Of a stretch of 64,000 nucleotides of DNA, positions 11,686-22,012 are shown piece by piece. The stretch covers positions 1,175,501 to 1,239,500 of the forward strand of contig JALIZF010001938.1 in NCBI GenBank assembly GCA_029948255.1, given 5' to 3'. The stretch's first letter is position 1; each line of letters opens with the position of its first letter. Origin of the DNA: Telmatactis stephensoni. Lineage: Eukaryota; Cnidaria; Anthozoa; Actiniaria; Isophelliidae. Under the pieces are notes generated by a model. The model made no database searches and had not been told where the DNA came from. It was given only the letters and a program-made list of their open reading frames with translations. Made by a program: the position numbers and the translations under genes.

Positions 11686-14600
11686 TCGTTCTTTCTTTCG
11701 TTCTTTCGTTCTTTCTTTCGTTCTTTCTTTCGTTCTTTCGTTCTTTCTTTCGTTCTATCTTTCGTTCTTTCTTTCGTTCTTTCGTTCGTTCGTTCGTTCG
11801 TTCGTTCGTTCGTTCGTTCGTTCGTTCGTTCGTTCGTTCGTTCGTTCGTTCGTTCGTTCGTTCGTTCGTTCGTTCGTTCGTTCGTTCTTACTTTGGGGGG
11901 GGGCACTAAATTTCTTTCATTTGAAATAGCACTGCCATTAACCAATCAGCATAGAGAAATTTTTCATGTTATGTAATAATATACATGAAAAAATTCTCAA
12001 TGCTGATTGGTTAAAAACTGTTTTAAGGAAATTTAGTGCAGAAAAAGGAAATTTAGTGCAAACTTGAGCAATTTGCAATTTGAAAGTTTTTTGTTAGTTT
12101 TGCTGTTGTTCACATTATCTAAACTAAGGAATAATTTGATGGGAGAAAGACTAAAATGTTGAGGATTTTATTGTGTTTTTGAATGAAATTTTAGCTGAAA
12201 TGTGTGTGCTACTGATACCATCACATCATCAAGCATGAACTCTGGTTTCATTTAGTAATCATCCAGGATTATCACTCTTCATCTTTCCAACAACTGGTCA
12301 AGAGAACAATGTTTGTTTCCTATTACTGGTTAAGTACATGCCCTTACCTATTGCCTTCCAGAAGCAACACTCTCCATCTGTTGAAAGCTGTCCTCAGCTT
12401 CTCTTCCCTTCTTTTGATCATATGACTTTGCCACTGAAAAATATGGTAACATTACATGTACATATATAATAATATGCACTGACATGTATGACACACCCTT
12501 TTATCAGAATTTATCAGTCTTCACAGGTATAAACTAAGAGGGTTCGACTTTAGAGGTACATTGTACTATTATATATGTATATGATAACATATATACAATA
12601 ATATGCACTGACATGTGGCTAGTGGTTGGCAACAAAACACATCCACTCCCGGCTCCTGACACCCCTCCCATGACACACTTTTATCAGAATTTCTCAGTCT
12701 TCACAGGTATAAACTAAGAGGGTTTGACTTTAGAGGTACATTGTACTATTATATATGTATATATTACATATACAATAATATGCACTGACATGTAGCTAGT
12801 GGTTGGCAACAAAACACATCCACTCCCGGCTCCTGACACCCCTCCCATGACACACACTTTTATCAGAATTTATCAGTCTTCACAGATATAAACTAAGAGG
12901 GTTCGACTTTAGAGGTACATTGCACTATTTAATACCTTCAACCAGTACTTGGCCATGTGACGACTGTCTAGTCGTTTTCTCAAATCACTTCTGGCTTTAC
13001 TATTGACATGGAAAGCAAATTGAAGACCCTTGATTCCTGTCTCTAGTAAGTGTCTTTGATATAGCTTATCAGCTTTGAACTGCTGATCGACTTTGAGTTT
13101 CTGCCAGGCTTTAAAATACTTCTGAAGGATTGTATTGTGCCATAGCTCCACAGCCCTATAAAGACATGCATTTAAAGTTAAGACATGATCCTTAGGCCAG
13201 GAATTACTGTGTTTGTGTGAGGCAGTCACCATGGGTTATTGTCTGCATTATGGGAGGTGTCTACTTGCTGAAGGTATCTGTTCATTCAAAGTTGAAAGTT
13301 CTGTATTTTATCATTGACGCAAACAAAAAGATACAAAATGATAAAGTTCATCTAAATGAACAACATAATTATAGTCAGTGCTACAATATATAATCAAATT
13401 ATATAGCTATAAAGTTCATAAAGTACAACAACGTACTTGTTCATCTTGTTGTCATTTTCTAATCTCTTCAGTCTTCTTAAACGTGCTCTCAGATGCCATC
13501 GTCTAAAAAGCCTTGCTTTCAACAACATCTGTGGATAGATAGCTGGTGTTGATTCCATGAGCTTCATGGCCCAAACAGGTGAAGTATCCATTGGGAATGA
13601 GTTCATTAAGCTAAAGTTAAAAGCATTAATTTAAAGGTTGAATACAATCCACTTATCACTTCCTGGCCAGAGCAATTAACACAGAATTTGGATAATTTAA
13701 TTTATAATTGTTAAACAATTTGAAAGAAAAGCATATAGCACTAACAGAATGAAATGGGTTAGTTAAGTGGAAGCTGTACAAATCCACTGTACAAATTTGA
13801 GCTAATCAATTACAACTGTACCGCTGTATGTTATATGCTTGAGTCACTTCTCAATGGTCAAATGGAGATGAAATTTGTACATTATTTTTATTTCTCTCTC
13901 TGGAATGACCACATATTCTGTAATGGTAATTGATGGGCTCAAATTTGTACAGCAGTAAATAAATAAACAAGATGGTGAAGATAAAAGACAAGTGCATTAT
14001 GTAAACAAAAAAGTGGCCCTCTTTTGCAACCTGTGATGCAGGTTCACCAGAGTACACATAGCACTTCATTACTAAAGACTACCATGTATTTTACTCTTTA
14101 GTGAACTACAGACAGTATACCTGACAGGCTTCCAATTCTTTGTGTCATTCCTACAAAAGTTCTTCTCGTTGATCAAAGATCTAACACCATTATTTAGCAC
14201 TAAATGGTTGTTGTGTTGGAAAGTTGCCATGCTTTCTTCATAAAGGTTTTTGGATGATGCTTTGCCATGCTGCTTATCAAACAGTGTTCCTGTGTCAATA
14301 TTTGTAGCACGAGAACCATTGGAAGCATGTGTTGAACCAAATCCTCTATGAGACTGATTCCATGAGTTAACATTGCTCTGGACAAAATGTGCAGCCTTCG
14401 ATGACATTCTCAATGAATTTGTTGTTGTAAAATCATTGGCCAATCCACTAGGGGTCTCAAGAAAAGAAGACCTTATGCTTCTAGGGCTATCAATATCAGA
14501 TGCAATACCAGAAGAACTCCTACCAATGGTATCATCACTGTCAATGGAACTGTGCCTTGGTAGTTCCACTGGTTCGTTATCAGTCTTATCATTCATGACT

Positions 14601-16222
14601 TGATGCTGGTAGTAGTGAGGTGTGTAGAATGGCTTGTTTGTACAATGTCTTCTCTCACTTAATGTTGTTAAGGTTGATGTATTTTGTTGAACTTTGCTCT
14701 CAGGGAAGGCTGGATAAACTGCAATTTCAAGGAATACTGCACATCACACATTTCATTTCAGTCTTGAGCACTACATGTATATGTACTTTTGAATTGCAAA
14801 TTTTACCACACTCAAGAAAAATCTTGTAATCTGATTGGTTGAAAGCCATTGTCAATCAGAATACAGACAATGGAAAACCACGTGTAATACTAACAGTAAT
14901 ATATGTGGCTAATCAGAAAATCATTACTATCTGAAATCTATCTTTGAGAGGAAACTCCTTAGCTTAAAGAAAATTTTTATTTGGAGCAGGGACTTTTATT
15001 TGGATCCAAATTATTTATTTGGAACAGGGATCAGCCTTTCCTTGAGTGTCCAAAATCTACATGTAAGTAAATAAGATAGGAACAAAGCAATCCCAAAAAA
15101 TGACATTGTAGGTCGTGGAGTACAGTTCCAAAATAATGGTCTACGTGTTAGAAATAAGATAATGATTTGGATGAATTTTATGACATTTTTAATGTTCACA
15201 GACATGTTTCGAGGTACCGGATCCGGACTTCATCCTCAGTGTGACTACAATGTGAACATTAAAAATGTCATAAAATTCATCCAAATCATTATCTTATTTC
15301 TAACATTGTAGGTGAAATTAAGTTACAGAAAATATCACAACCTGTATTTTTTTAATTTATTCAAAATCAGTTGCAATCCTTATGAACGTCTTCTCTGCTC
15401 CCATCTATCATCCTTGGGGACAGAGCTTATGTGAATTTGTTCAATCATTAGACAGTTGAATTTAAATATTAAGCTTTGCCCCCAAGGATGATTGATGAAT
15501 CAGAAAAGTCAAAATTCTAACTGGTAAAATACAGTTGTGATGCAAATGGTTTTCACTGTAAAAGACAATAGTAAGAGTAGAATAGAATGATATTTTTCAA
15601 GATGATCAGAATGAGCTGACTAATAACTACCTTTAGCATAGTTTAAAGAACTTGCAGCAGAAGTGCCAACAGAAGACCAGTCAGTAACTTTCTAAAATCC
15701 AAAAATCAGTTAAGGTTATAAGGTACAGAACATGAACTCACATTCTGACCAGCCAGCAAAGATCATAGACAGCACCACAGGCAGGATTAGAGCAGGTTTC
15801 GTATGAGTGTGAAATGGACCGTGCCGTGCCGTGACCGTGTCAGTGCTGTGTTGTCTATTAAAACATTCAAAATTCCTGCCGTAACTGTGCCATGGTCGTG
15901 CAGTACCATTTTCACAGTCATACGAAATCTACTGTAGTACCATTTTCCAATAATGACTTTCAATGTGCCTTTCCACTGCCAGCTTAGAGCCAACTTATGC
16001 AGTTTCTTGGCAAATCCCCACACTCCAAAATATTATTTTTTGATGTGAATGTATTTAATGAATAAAGCTTTTACAATAAAAATACCTTGTGAAATGATGG
16101 AAGAGAATAAAATGATGTGTCTGACCAATCAAAGTCTTCTAACAAACTCTCAAGGCTTGACTTCCTACTTGTACTGTGGCTACTATCATGAGATCCTTTA
16201 CTTGAAGAATTATTAATTGAAT
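1405..16222 (-). CDS. SFI1-repeat-like protein gene, 15 exons (partial)
   Basis: Exons read on the minus strand, 5' to 3': 16222-16086, 15691-15631, 14598-14121, 13610-13437, 13155-12936, 12433-12348, 11325-11212, 5450-5364, 4942-4853, 4739-4683, 4021-3887, 3788-3710, 3293-3142, 2936-2802, 1502-1405. Every junction has GT-AG ends and every phase matches the next exon, which is strong evidence for one transcript. The first three exons encode a Ser/Thr-rich region that looks disordered. From 13610 on the protein is a run of basic helical repeats with regularly spaced tryptophans, for example LFRRWHLRARLRRLKRLE, YFKAWQKLK, AFNRWRVLL, VFKVWLERRKK, AFYSWRNW, SFVNWKQRL and FFNQWLNV. This matches the SFI1 centrin-binding repeat, so a centrosome or basal-body role is inferred. 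CCDC191-type proteins are an alternative. The acceptor at 14598 is weak. Neither the N-terminus nor the stop is secured; an acceptor near 1290 could lead to a last exon. Confidence 0.8.
1609..2366. mobile_element. MITE-like element with 34-bp terminal inverted repeats and a GGTAACGGTAAG minisatellite core
   Basis: The left end 1609-1642 (GGTAATCATGAACAATCTGC...) is the reverse complement of 2333-2366 with one or two mismatches. Two blocks of a reiterated GGTAAGGTAACGGTAA motif (about 1640-1905 and 2228-2320) lie just inside the ends around a unique centre. Long open frames here only reflect the motif (LPYRYLTV repeats) and are not genes. It sits in the intron between SFI1-like exons 2936-2802 and 1502-1405. 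No clear target duplication was found. Confidence 0.65.
5167..5220. repeat. Perfect palindrome, 26-bp arms, 2-bp spacer
   Basis: Positions 5167-5192 are the exact reverse complement of 5195-5220, separated by TT. The arm begins GCAAATTTGGTATAGAAACA. It lies in the intron between exons 5364 and 4942 of the SFI1-like gene. No target duplication was identified. Confidence 0.9.
6031..6182. repeat. DIRS split direct repeat, internal A2 copy
   Basis: Nearly identical to 10842-10993. Both begin CAAACTTACAAGTCAGTAAT and end GAGGAAAATACAAC. In the A2 copy the end abuts TTCTCACACACC at 6183, which is the other element terminus, so this internal junction reproduces a circle junction. Confidence 0.9.
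6468..7481 (-). CDS. DIRS-element ORF3, tyrosine recombinase
   Basis: The open frame of up to 337 codons has an N-terminal helical SAM-like domain (residues about 20-100) and a catalytic domain with the R-H-R-Y signature. The first Arg is in FLRWDDL (about R172), the HxxR motif is HSLRSGG (H283-R286), and GGWKS is followed by the nucleophile Tyr in NNYIQES (Y318). In DIRS-group elements this enzyme integrates a circular DNA copy without target duplication. The first ATG is at 7412. Upstream the frame runs to a TTTCAG sequence at about 7482, so a spliced start is possible. It is separated from ORF2 by a 440-bp spacer with a repeated 13-nt motif. Confidence 0.93.
   Translation of the reverse strand: MSLDNTQELGLLDNLPVDGLDHPMLKELAKALPSVLIRDRAPKTVHTYLRAFSAWKSWAEHYNAAFLPVETVVFSLYLVKLINENKSVSTINTAVYGVSWVQKKMGQPQVAENPVVIQIVDAARRILAKPPDRKRPLKADQVMSIISRLEKGSLADLQVAVLFALGFFGFLRWDDLSNLKVDDLLFEESHVAIFLQQRKNDQFREGSWVFVARCDAAPCPVAVTEKFLKMGSHAEGSSVFCKIQSAKAGQILRKAPMSYSRASELVKNELRREGLDPSLYGIHSLRSGGASAAAALRIPDRLFQRQGGWKSEKARNNYIQESLDSLLLVTKEIHGSV
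7605..7921. repeat. Cluster of a 13-nt motif, TGCCCTAACAGCA
   Basis: In the spacer between ORF2 and ORF3, TGCCCTAACAGCA or a one- to two-base variant occurs near 7606, 7730, 7749, 7778, 7799, 7820 and 7909, irregularly spaced. An eighth variant lies just inside the RT frame. The irregular spacing argues against a simple tandem array. Function unknown. Confidence 0.7.
7925..10315 (-). CDS. pol: DIRS-element ORF2, reverse transcriptase and RNase H
   Basis: The first in-frame ATG is at 10315; the open frame itself extends to about 10366. The RT domain carries RLILDLRYVNNYL, FDYKSGYHHVDI, LPFGLATGPY and the catalytic box YLDD near 9234-9245. RNase H follows with TYSDASGQGWGG, TFRELRAIR, a TDNKNAEI stretch and DNNVTADELSR. 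A C-terminal segment with DRFATVKTKQLDRY and PPPNLIPKVL is typical of metazoan tyrosine-recombinase retroelements. There is no aspartic protease or DDE integrase. The frame is intact. It copies element RNA into DNA and removes the template. Residues before about 130 share nucleotides with gag and may not be translated as part of RT. Confidence 0.92.
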   Translation of the reverse strand: MAGTLWNVTRRIRSRVIRMTRKRSRKQLRSRSFYGKKNAKQNCLSQRDRLHNEELRDVLLWKNLLWALRLENCQLLRLLVIHVLVFAASALVTLPETVEHRQVTVEQGNPSHLDLHQMLNSTLQTDTEQYSEANLDGLQKIGQLLDLYDVELESAVRVKGRLKENITFWRSIGTSPWVLSIIENGYYLPFISLPTRRSFRNHPSVDQNQEFVCQEIRKLVSSGALVEVKIDDVTVLNPLGVVKNASGKSRLILDLRYVNNYLRSCKFKYEGIQTASELFQKNDWVFKFDYKSGYHHVDIFPSHTTFLGCSFLLDGILRYFKFTVLPFGLATGPYVFTKIQKALVKHWRSKGFRIFTYLDDGAGAEQGFVDACNMSESVRMDIKLSGFVANEEKSQWIPSQSVELLGFIMDLKAGTFQVPIRRVDVLKQLIDIVVAKDFCVSARTLARVSGSLASMTLAMGPVVRLWTRGLYRDICQAPCWDQPICLSSDSRTEILFWKCNLDIKGYPIWAPSPKIEVITYSDASGQGWGGFAVHINGEAAVGSWSEEESTRSSTFRELRAIRLVLESYGKDLQGKEVCHRTDNKNAEIIMSVGSRIPDLHLEAVLVYKLCQELNIRLSVEWVSRDNNVTADELSRVEDTNDYMLDPRCFQYVDKLWGPHSIDRFATVKTKQLDRYCSRYRNPGCETINAFTVCWAHENNWVFPPPNLIPKVLRHMSAGREDGSLIVPEWPSAVWWPLLINRSRSWRSFIKGCIRIPPYDGIFLSGSSASSIFTSGTPSFAVLALRICFSNQEDIAT
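9957..10784 (-). CDS. gag: DIRS-element ORF1, gag-like nucleocapsid protein
   Basis: The 275-residue frame starts at ATG 10784. The N-terminus is Arg/Ser-rich (SRSRSPE-type), followed by a Lys/Glu-rich helical region around residues 70-110. A CCHC zinc knuckle near the C-terminus reads CFRCFRTGHVARDC (C-x2-C-x4-H-x4-C). In retroelements this binds element RNA in the particle. It is the first frame of the element, just inside A1. It overlaps the RT frame by about 360 nt from the ATG of that frame, so the downstream product may be made by frameshifting or internal initiation. Confidence 0.88.
   Translation of the reverse strand: MNRSKSRPKSRSRVVNRLQSHNKSPEGERRSRSHSSRHSRSRSPEVNADQPRTSQSSSEPPDWAKELLAQQKEYGKEIKKLKAELDVKSKKAGKNDGTEPEFKFEGNKKQYQLNKKVLEKINAAKDASDDELREEFLKEGENLLLERNKHICIAEKYGWDTVECYSTDPIASDSDDEKKIKKAVKESKFLREEKRKAKLFKSKRQTTQRGVERRVTVEKPALGSSAGKLPTVTVTRDSRTCFRCFRTGHVARDCRAPTGNGGTGQSQSSGLASNA
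11604..11891. repeat. Adjacent TTTC and TTCG tetranucleotide arrays
   Basis: (CTTT)n runs from about 11604, mixed CTTT/CGTT units follow at 11690-11775, then pure (CGTT)n to about 11888 and a short G run. It sits in the intron between SFI1-like exons 12433-12348 and 11325-11212. Open frames across it are artefacts of the 12-nt codon cycle. Confidence 0.95.
11938..12014. repeat. Hairpin with about 30-bp arms
   Basis: TTAACCAATCAGCATAGAGA at 11938 is mirrored by CTCAATGCTGATTGGTTAA ending at 12014, with ATTTTTCATGT and its complement inside. Intronic. Confidence 0.75.
12471..12935. repeat. About 180-bp tandem repeat, roughly 2.4 copies
   Basis: AATATGCACTGACATGT recurs at 12471, 12600 and 12778, and TTATCAGAATTTMTCAGTC recurs near 12501, 12681 and 12860. 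The last copy runs up to the donor of SFI1-like exon 13155-12936. Copies differ by small indels in a TATATG stretch. Confidence 0.85.
15147..15304. repeat. Perfect inverted repeat, 54-bp arms, 50-nt loop
   Basis: 15147-15200 is the exact reverse complement of 15251-15304. The loop contains GAGGTACCGGATCCGGACTT. ACATTGTAGGT follows the right arm and also occurs just before the left arm near 15103. Intronic. Confidence 0.9.
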
Positions 16223-16564
16223 CTAAACAAAATAAGACTACGCATTAAAACAACTGAAGGCAATTTATTACAAGGTATCACTTATTATATTTTTTTGTTC
16301 TTCTTTCAATTAATATAAAGAATACCAAGAAGATTAGACATATATTATGGATAGACTGTATACATTCTGCAATAAAATCACCATCTATTAAAGCTACACT
16401 GTCAGGGTATTCATTGTTTTTCCCATTTTGAAGACACATTTCTACATGTATCTGCTATATTTTGCAATTGTCTTTATGGCTATAGCTTACATCTAAGCTG
16501 CAAGTAATATTTATTGGTAATTCCAACCAATTTGTTTGATTGAGAGTGTTAACATCATGTTTAA

Positions 16565-17697
16565 CAAATAGATCAGGCGTAGCTATGTTCTGTACTCTGA
16601 TGGAACACGACTGGAGCTGTAAAACATGAAAAAAGTTATAGAAAGCACGAGCTGTAGGCGAGTGATTTCTATAGCTTTTTGAGTGTTTTACAGCTTCAGG
16701 AGTGTTTCATCAGAGTACAGAACATAGCTACGCCTGATCTATTTGCTTTATATAATAGAATTTTACGAGCAAAGAAAGCAAAACTGAGAATAAAAATTTT
16801 GGTAAACAGAGCGCGCATCTTTTGACATTGAATCAACAAAATTTCACAGGATACTATCATATCGTCAAAATTATGCAAAAAATAGTTTTTCTATAGTGTT
16901 TTATTCTACGTAATTCATTAAGTTACCTCATTTATTTTGAACCGGTGATTAGATTTCCCCAAAATCTATCTTGCCTGACATGATCCAAACTGAGGTTTAC
17001 ATCCAGAATCTTGAAAGTTGGCGAGGCGTACTTATCGGTACAAAAATGGATTATGATAAGTAAAGAAACTTCTTGTCGTCGTCTTCAACAAGCATGTTGA
17101 CTTCAAATTGTTGTTTTCAGAAATCGTAGAAATATTGACAGAATGAGTCTCAGACTCAGATTTAAGTACATTCTTGCTTTTACAATGTTGAGTGAAGACT
17201 GTAGCTCCTCGACAAACATCCAAAATACTCGATCAAAAAAGCTCACAAATTATATTTTACAGCTCCAAAAGTTTTGGTTCCAGTTTATAGAAGACGTCAG
17301 CTTTGCCTTGAAACCCACAATCTGAAGGTCATTTACATTTGCTGGTTTTTTTTCCGTGTTATTTGCATAAAAATCAACTTAAAAGCAAACAGGTTTGCTT
17401 TTCTTTCATCGCATTACCTTTTCCCGCCATGTACAAACGCACACGTCCGCTAACAGAAAATGGCGGGAATTTTCACTTTTTTGGACTTGGTCGACAGGGA
17501 TTGTGCAATAAAGAAATGCATTTCTTGTGTTTACTGAAGAAGTTTTTGCTTATTTTGCGAATGAAATAGGCTTGAAGGACTCACAACAAAGATTGTGAGT
17601 AAAAGATTTTGATTTTGTGACGTCACTGTACTCTGATAAAGTATGGCCAATTGACCAATAAGATCGTGTGCTTGTAAAATTCTATTATATAAAGCTG
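16565..17697. mobile_element. Nested foldback and TIR element
   Basis: 16745-16771 (GCTTTATATAATAGAATTTT...) is the inverse of 17669-17695, bounding about 950 bp. Immediately left, 16565-16743 is a hairpin whose arms carry ATCAGGCGTAGCTATGTTCT and TCTGTACTCTGATG. Part of this returns at 17630 (GTACTCTGAT). No convincing coding sequence lies inside. Confidence 0.65.
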
Positions 17698-19701
17698 TAT
17701 AAGCTATCATTTTTTTAGCACTTTTATGTTACTATTTTTTGAAATTTTAGTGTGAAGCAATTTATCTGTTTTTCTCATATAAACATCCACACCCAGCAAA
17801 ACAGAGCATACACTAGATATTGCATACATTGTGTATTTAATATAGTCAAAATGTTCAATGGACTCTTTTTGAATCTAGAAAGCGAATGGTTTGTCAGTCT
17901 TGAGCTATTACAATTTCTAGTAACTAGAGAAGACCTCTCCCATATCCATTAACTTTATGTTGACTGTCAAAATCAACACTTGAGATTGTTTGGGGATAAC
18001 ACAAACATTCTGAGGGAAACTTTCAAAATGTTGCAACTGAAGATGTGTCATTTTTAAAGTGCAGTTCCCTTGTAATGCTTCATGTTATTTCTTTCAATCC
18101 CCTTCTGACACAAAGACAATGTGCAAGCATAAATTTTAAACATTACCTATTACATATTCATGGTGAAAAGAACTTCCTCTTGAATGAAGTTCATGCTGTC
18201 AAAAAAGGAAAAACAAATAAATGTATAAAATATGAGTGCCATTAGGGTAGCTGGATATGTTGTGGTTTGAAGTCAAAAAGGTTGTGTTTTTCCTTAAACT
18301 ATGTACTACACTGCTATTCTTCAGACCATTTGGAAATCATTTTTGGTTTCAAATTTCCAAACCTGTTTGACTAAAGTTGGCATTTCCTAGATTATGATAA
18401 TTATAAAACAATGGAAAATAGAAGTCAAACTGATTTGAAAATTTCAAAGCAAAAATAATATTGCAAATCACAGCAGATACTTTATGCTTTCCCTTACATG
18501 TATATTAGGTTAGGTTTACGGCAACAGGGTTAGATATTTGACAAGTTAGATATTTGACAAAGGTAAAAATAAATGCCTACAAAGGTTTAAAGTAGTGGAC
18601 AATTATTTTCAAATCACAATACATACACAATACATTATGTACAGTACATGTATAATACAATGGTATCAAGCGAAGCAAGGCATTTGTTATCTGAGAGACT
18701 TTACAGCTAATTTGTCCAACTAGATGTATTTAGTAATCTTGTGGCATTTTAGAGACCCATTTGTATATGTACAGTATGAAGGGAACTTATGTACAGAATG
18801 GGTTTTTAGTTCAAGTCTTTCCTGTTCTCACCTTCCAGCTGTAATATACCTGCCTCAAACTGTGGAAGTGAAATTTGTTGGATTCACCTGATCTTGTACA
18901 GATTTTTCATAATTATCATACACAACAACTAATAATCATCTGAGACTAAAAGATTACTGACAACTCAACACCAAAGCCTTAAACAGAAACCAGCTTGGAC
19001 AGGATAAACCCATGACAGCACTGGACAAGAAAACAAAAGAGCTGTCAAAACTGCTAAGTACTAAGTCTATAGCAACTACACCAAACCAAGAAACATGGAG
19101 TTGATAAGATGCGAAATTATGTCATCTTTAAAGGAACAAAGACCGTATCTTTTGTAGGATGTAAAAATATCTGATATCAGAAGTAGCAATATATAGTGAT
19201 GTGAATTGATACTGGTTATGATAAGCCATATCTTATTACTACTGAAGTGATAATTAATAATCTCACATTCCTGGCTCACTAATAAACATGCCCTTGGATT
19301 TCAATAAGAATATTTGACAATATTTACACAATTTCTTTTTAAAAAGATATGAGAAATTATTTCAATGGAAATAAATTTTTAATACAGATAAGAACTGGAA
19401 TTACATGTAAATCTCAGCACGACCTTTTATTCACAAATATGCAATTTATTGTTTTGACTCATTTTGTTTAATAAAACCAATCTTTTCATTAAAGAACTTT
19501 GTAATTAGTACATGTATACAAGATAGATATTCATCCGTTGAGACACGAGTCTAGCAAAACTAATCTTAACATAAAGACAACTGTGGGAGTTTTCTACAAG
19601 AACGCAGCATGGATGCTAATTATTTATTGATGATTTCTTTAGTATAAACACACTTGTTGCAATATTTGATAACTTACTTAGTTTTTGTTCAGTAATCTTA
19701 C
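17698..19701. other. Intronic/intergenic stretch, nothing assigned
   Basis: AT-rich sequence with only short non-ATG or compositionally random frames. A possible minus-strand splice donor near 18833 (GGAAG before GTGAGA) was seen, but no matching exon could be built. Confidence 0.4.
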
Positions 19702-19773
19702 CTTGTTATGTCCTTGATTTCGCACAGTCTTTCTGTCTCTTTGACATATTTTGTCCTTGTAGGCTTCAGCCAT
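19702..19773 (-). CDS. Candidate first coding exon (24 codons) upstream of the SFI1-like gene
   Basis: On the minus strand an ATG at 19773 opens 24 codons (MAEAYKDKICQRDRK...) ending exactly at a consensus donor, AAG followed by GTAAGA. An in-frame TGA lies a short way upstream, so this ATG is the first available start. Codon content looks protein-like. The exon ends in phase 0, but the next recognised exon (16222-16086) needs phase 1 input, so at least one more exon must lie between, or this belongs to a different transcript. I found no convincing intermediate exon between 16223 and 19701. Confidence 0.4.
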
Positions 19774-21713
19774 GAGTCTCCACACCTCTCCACACACTGT
19801 CCGCAAAGTTCACTGATTTCATTCAGTGTTCTTTGAATTGTACCCGTGCTGACTCATTAATTTCGCGTGTTTCTCATTATTCCGCATTCTTACACTGCAT
19901 TCTTAGCAAAATGAAGGACTTGTTGCCCAATTGGATTATACTCTGTTGCTACGTCCGTACATCCATAAAGCGAACCCATAAACCTCATCCCATCGAAGGA
20001 CTGGGGTTGTAAAGCCCGCGCTGATATCACGTGACCTTTCCTAAGGACATTTACATAAAGCAGATGTTTGGGATGGGAAAGATGGAATATCTTTACATAC
20101 AATGTAGAGAAAATGTCATTGTCTCTGTTTTAGGAAATAGTTTTGTTTAAACAGTTATGACTAACAAAAAGTATAAAAAATTCGTTTTTACAATTCGTAA
20201 AAGGTAGCATGGCCCGGGGGAGGGAGGGGGGAGGCCGAGTCTCATGCTTTCTCATGCTTCGTGGCTAGAAAAAATATTGCGTGTCAACATTTTTTCATTT
20301 TTTACGGCCCTTTTCCCTTTTATTTTTCATTCTGCTACCAGAGTTTTACTTCGCTCCCCTCCCCCTAGAGGGCCGAGAAGACCCGAGCCACTAGTACTTT
20401 TAAAAAATCGCTAAAAAAGGTCAAAATCAGGAAATTTGAAGACAAAGCAGTAAGCACACTTGATTCTATATATTTCAACATTTATTTACCATGCAAAGAA
20501 TCTTTAATAGCAATTATCTTTCAGTATTGGAAAAATTGTGTTTATTACATACATTCTCTTTACAAGTGAATAGCCTGGGTTACTGAAAGTGTACTGAAAA
20601 ATGATTCATTTTACTGGCTGTAATTAGCTTGTGTAGTGACCCTTAAAGGACTATCGCCCATCCCTTCCCCCACTCAAAAGAAGGTCGCAGGCTGGGCTGC
20701 CAGTGAACTGGGTTCCCTGTGTGCTACCAGATACACTAAACACGCCCTCTCGTTCTTTATTCAGTCAAAAATCATTGATGCATTCATTATTAAATTGAAT
20801 TTATTATTATTCGTCGCTTACTGAGTTTATTGTAAATAAAACGCTAATCAGGGACTTCGACCAAGTAAAGGTAGGAAAATAATATATATGTAAGCATTAT
20901 TATATGATTGAGTCTGTTTTCTTTGTTATTCATAGGACTTTATATCACTAAATTCACGATGATTATATATTCAAGGGTTGTATATAGAGCTTCTCCGGGA
21001 TGTATCTGTATAAATCACTTGAATTTATAATTCCCGGGATTTATCTAGATACATCACTTGAATTTATAATTTCGTTCCATACTTCCTTAGATGATTTATG
21101 TGTGGACATCAAGACTTAGAAATTTTCTTAGAAATATACTAAGTAGCGAATTTTGGTGGAAAAAAAGTCTTTGATAAATGACAGAGATTTCTGCACTCCT
21201 ATACCCGCTTTTAACCACTATACTACTAAGCTAACTGATGGAATCTTCTCAACAAAAAAATCTTTTGTGTGTTATCATGAAGTTCGTTAGTGTTTCTCTG
21301 AATAGAATTGAAAAACAATTATTTAAGGTTTCCTTCTGGGAATTCGGTAACAATGATCGAATTAGTGATTGTCTTTTTGAATCGCTTTTGTGTGAAAACC
21401 TCCTCAATCATATAATAAGGCAGATAAATACCTCGAAGCTCGGCTTTTATCCATATACATCCCTCGGGCCTACGGCCCTCGGGATGTATATGGCTAAAAG
21501 CCTCGCTTCTCGGTATTTATCCCTTCCTTAATTCGCAAACTCGAGACAGCATCCTGCTGCGCTGTAAGCTGCTGTCAGGGCTATCATCTGGTGCGTAACA
21601 ATGTCCAAGAAATAGGTACATAGTTACGCACCATTATAGGAATGTAATCTTGCATACAAATTACATCTCCCAAACGGCAATGAGCCTAAACAACATTCAA
21701 CAGTGCTTACATC
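19774..21713. other. Gene-free stretch
   Basis: Apart from the hairpin at 21424-21532 and a G-rich patch near 20215, I see no gene, RNA or known element here. Confidence 0.4.
21424..21532. repeat. Hairpin element with a half copy at 34522-34566
   Basis: Arms carry GATAAATACC, GGCTTTTATCCATATACATC and CCCTCGGG with a short centre. A single arm (CTCGGGATGTATATGGCTAA, then AGCCTTGATTCTCGGTATTT) recurs at 34522-34566, so this is a dispersed family. Confidence 0.75.
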
Positions 21714-21815
21714 CTAAACCGACATGATTTCGTCGGACAGTTTTTCCAGTTCTAACATGTACTGACACCGGCCGAATAGCAAGGCCGGGTCGACAAGGAC
21801 AAGTTCCTCGCTCAT
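21714..21815 (-). CDS. Short unassigned reading frame (33 aa)
   Basis: ATG at 21815; product MSEELVLVDPALL... ending KLSDEIMSV. It is an acidic N-terminus-like peptide with coding-like codons; a GTTTAG donor-like sequence coincides with the end. It could be a first exon, but no continuation was established. A second frame starts 200 bp away on the plus strand (22013), in a locally GC-richer patch. Confidence 0.25.
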   Translation of the reverse strand: MSEELVLVDPALLFGRCQYMLELEKLSDEIMSV

Positions 21816-22012
21816 GTGTAGTTGTGTATCGATATATACTAATTACAAAACACTGGCGTATCAGTAAGACTCATCCAGAGATTAGAGCAAATCGATAAAA
21901 CGGATGCTCATTTTGTAGCAACTCCATGCTCCACTGAACTCAAACTGAAATTCACTCAAAACGATCGAATCTGTGATCAGACTGATCACGCCAGGCCAGT
22001 TCACGGTCGATC

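Noticed and set aside
11472..11945. Frame rich in NERT and KERK repeats
   Set aside because: Translation of the tetranucleotide array.
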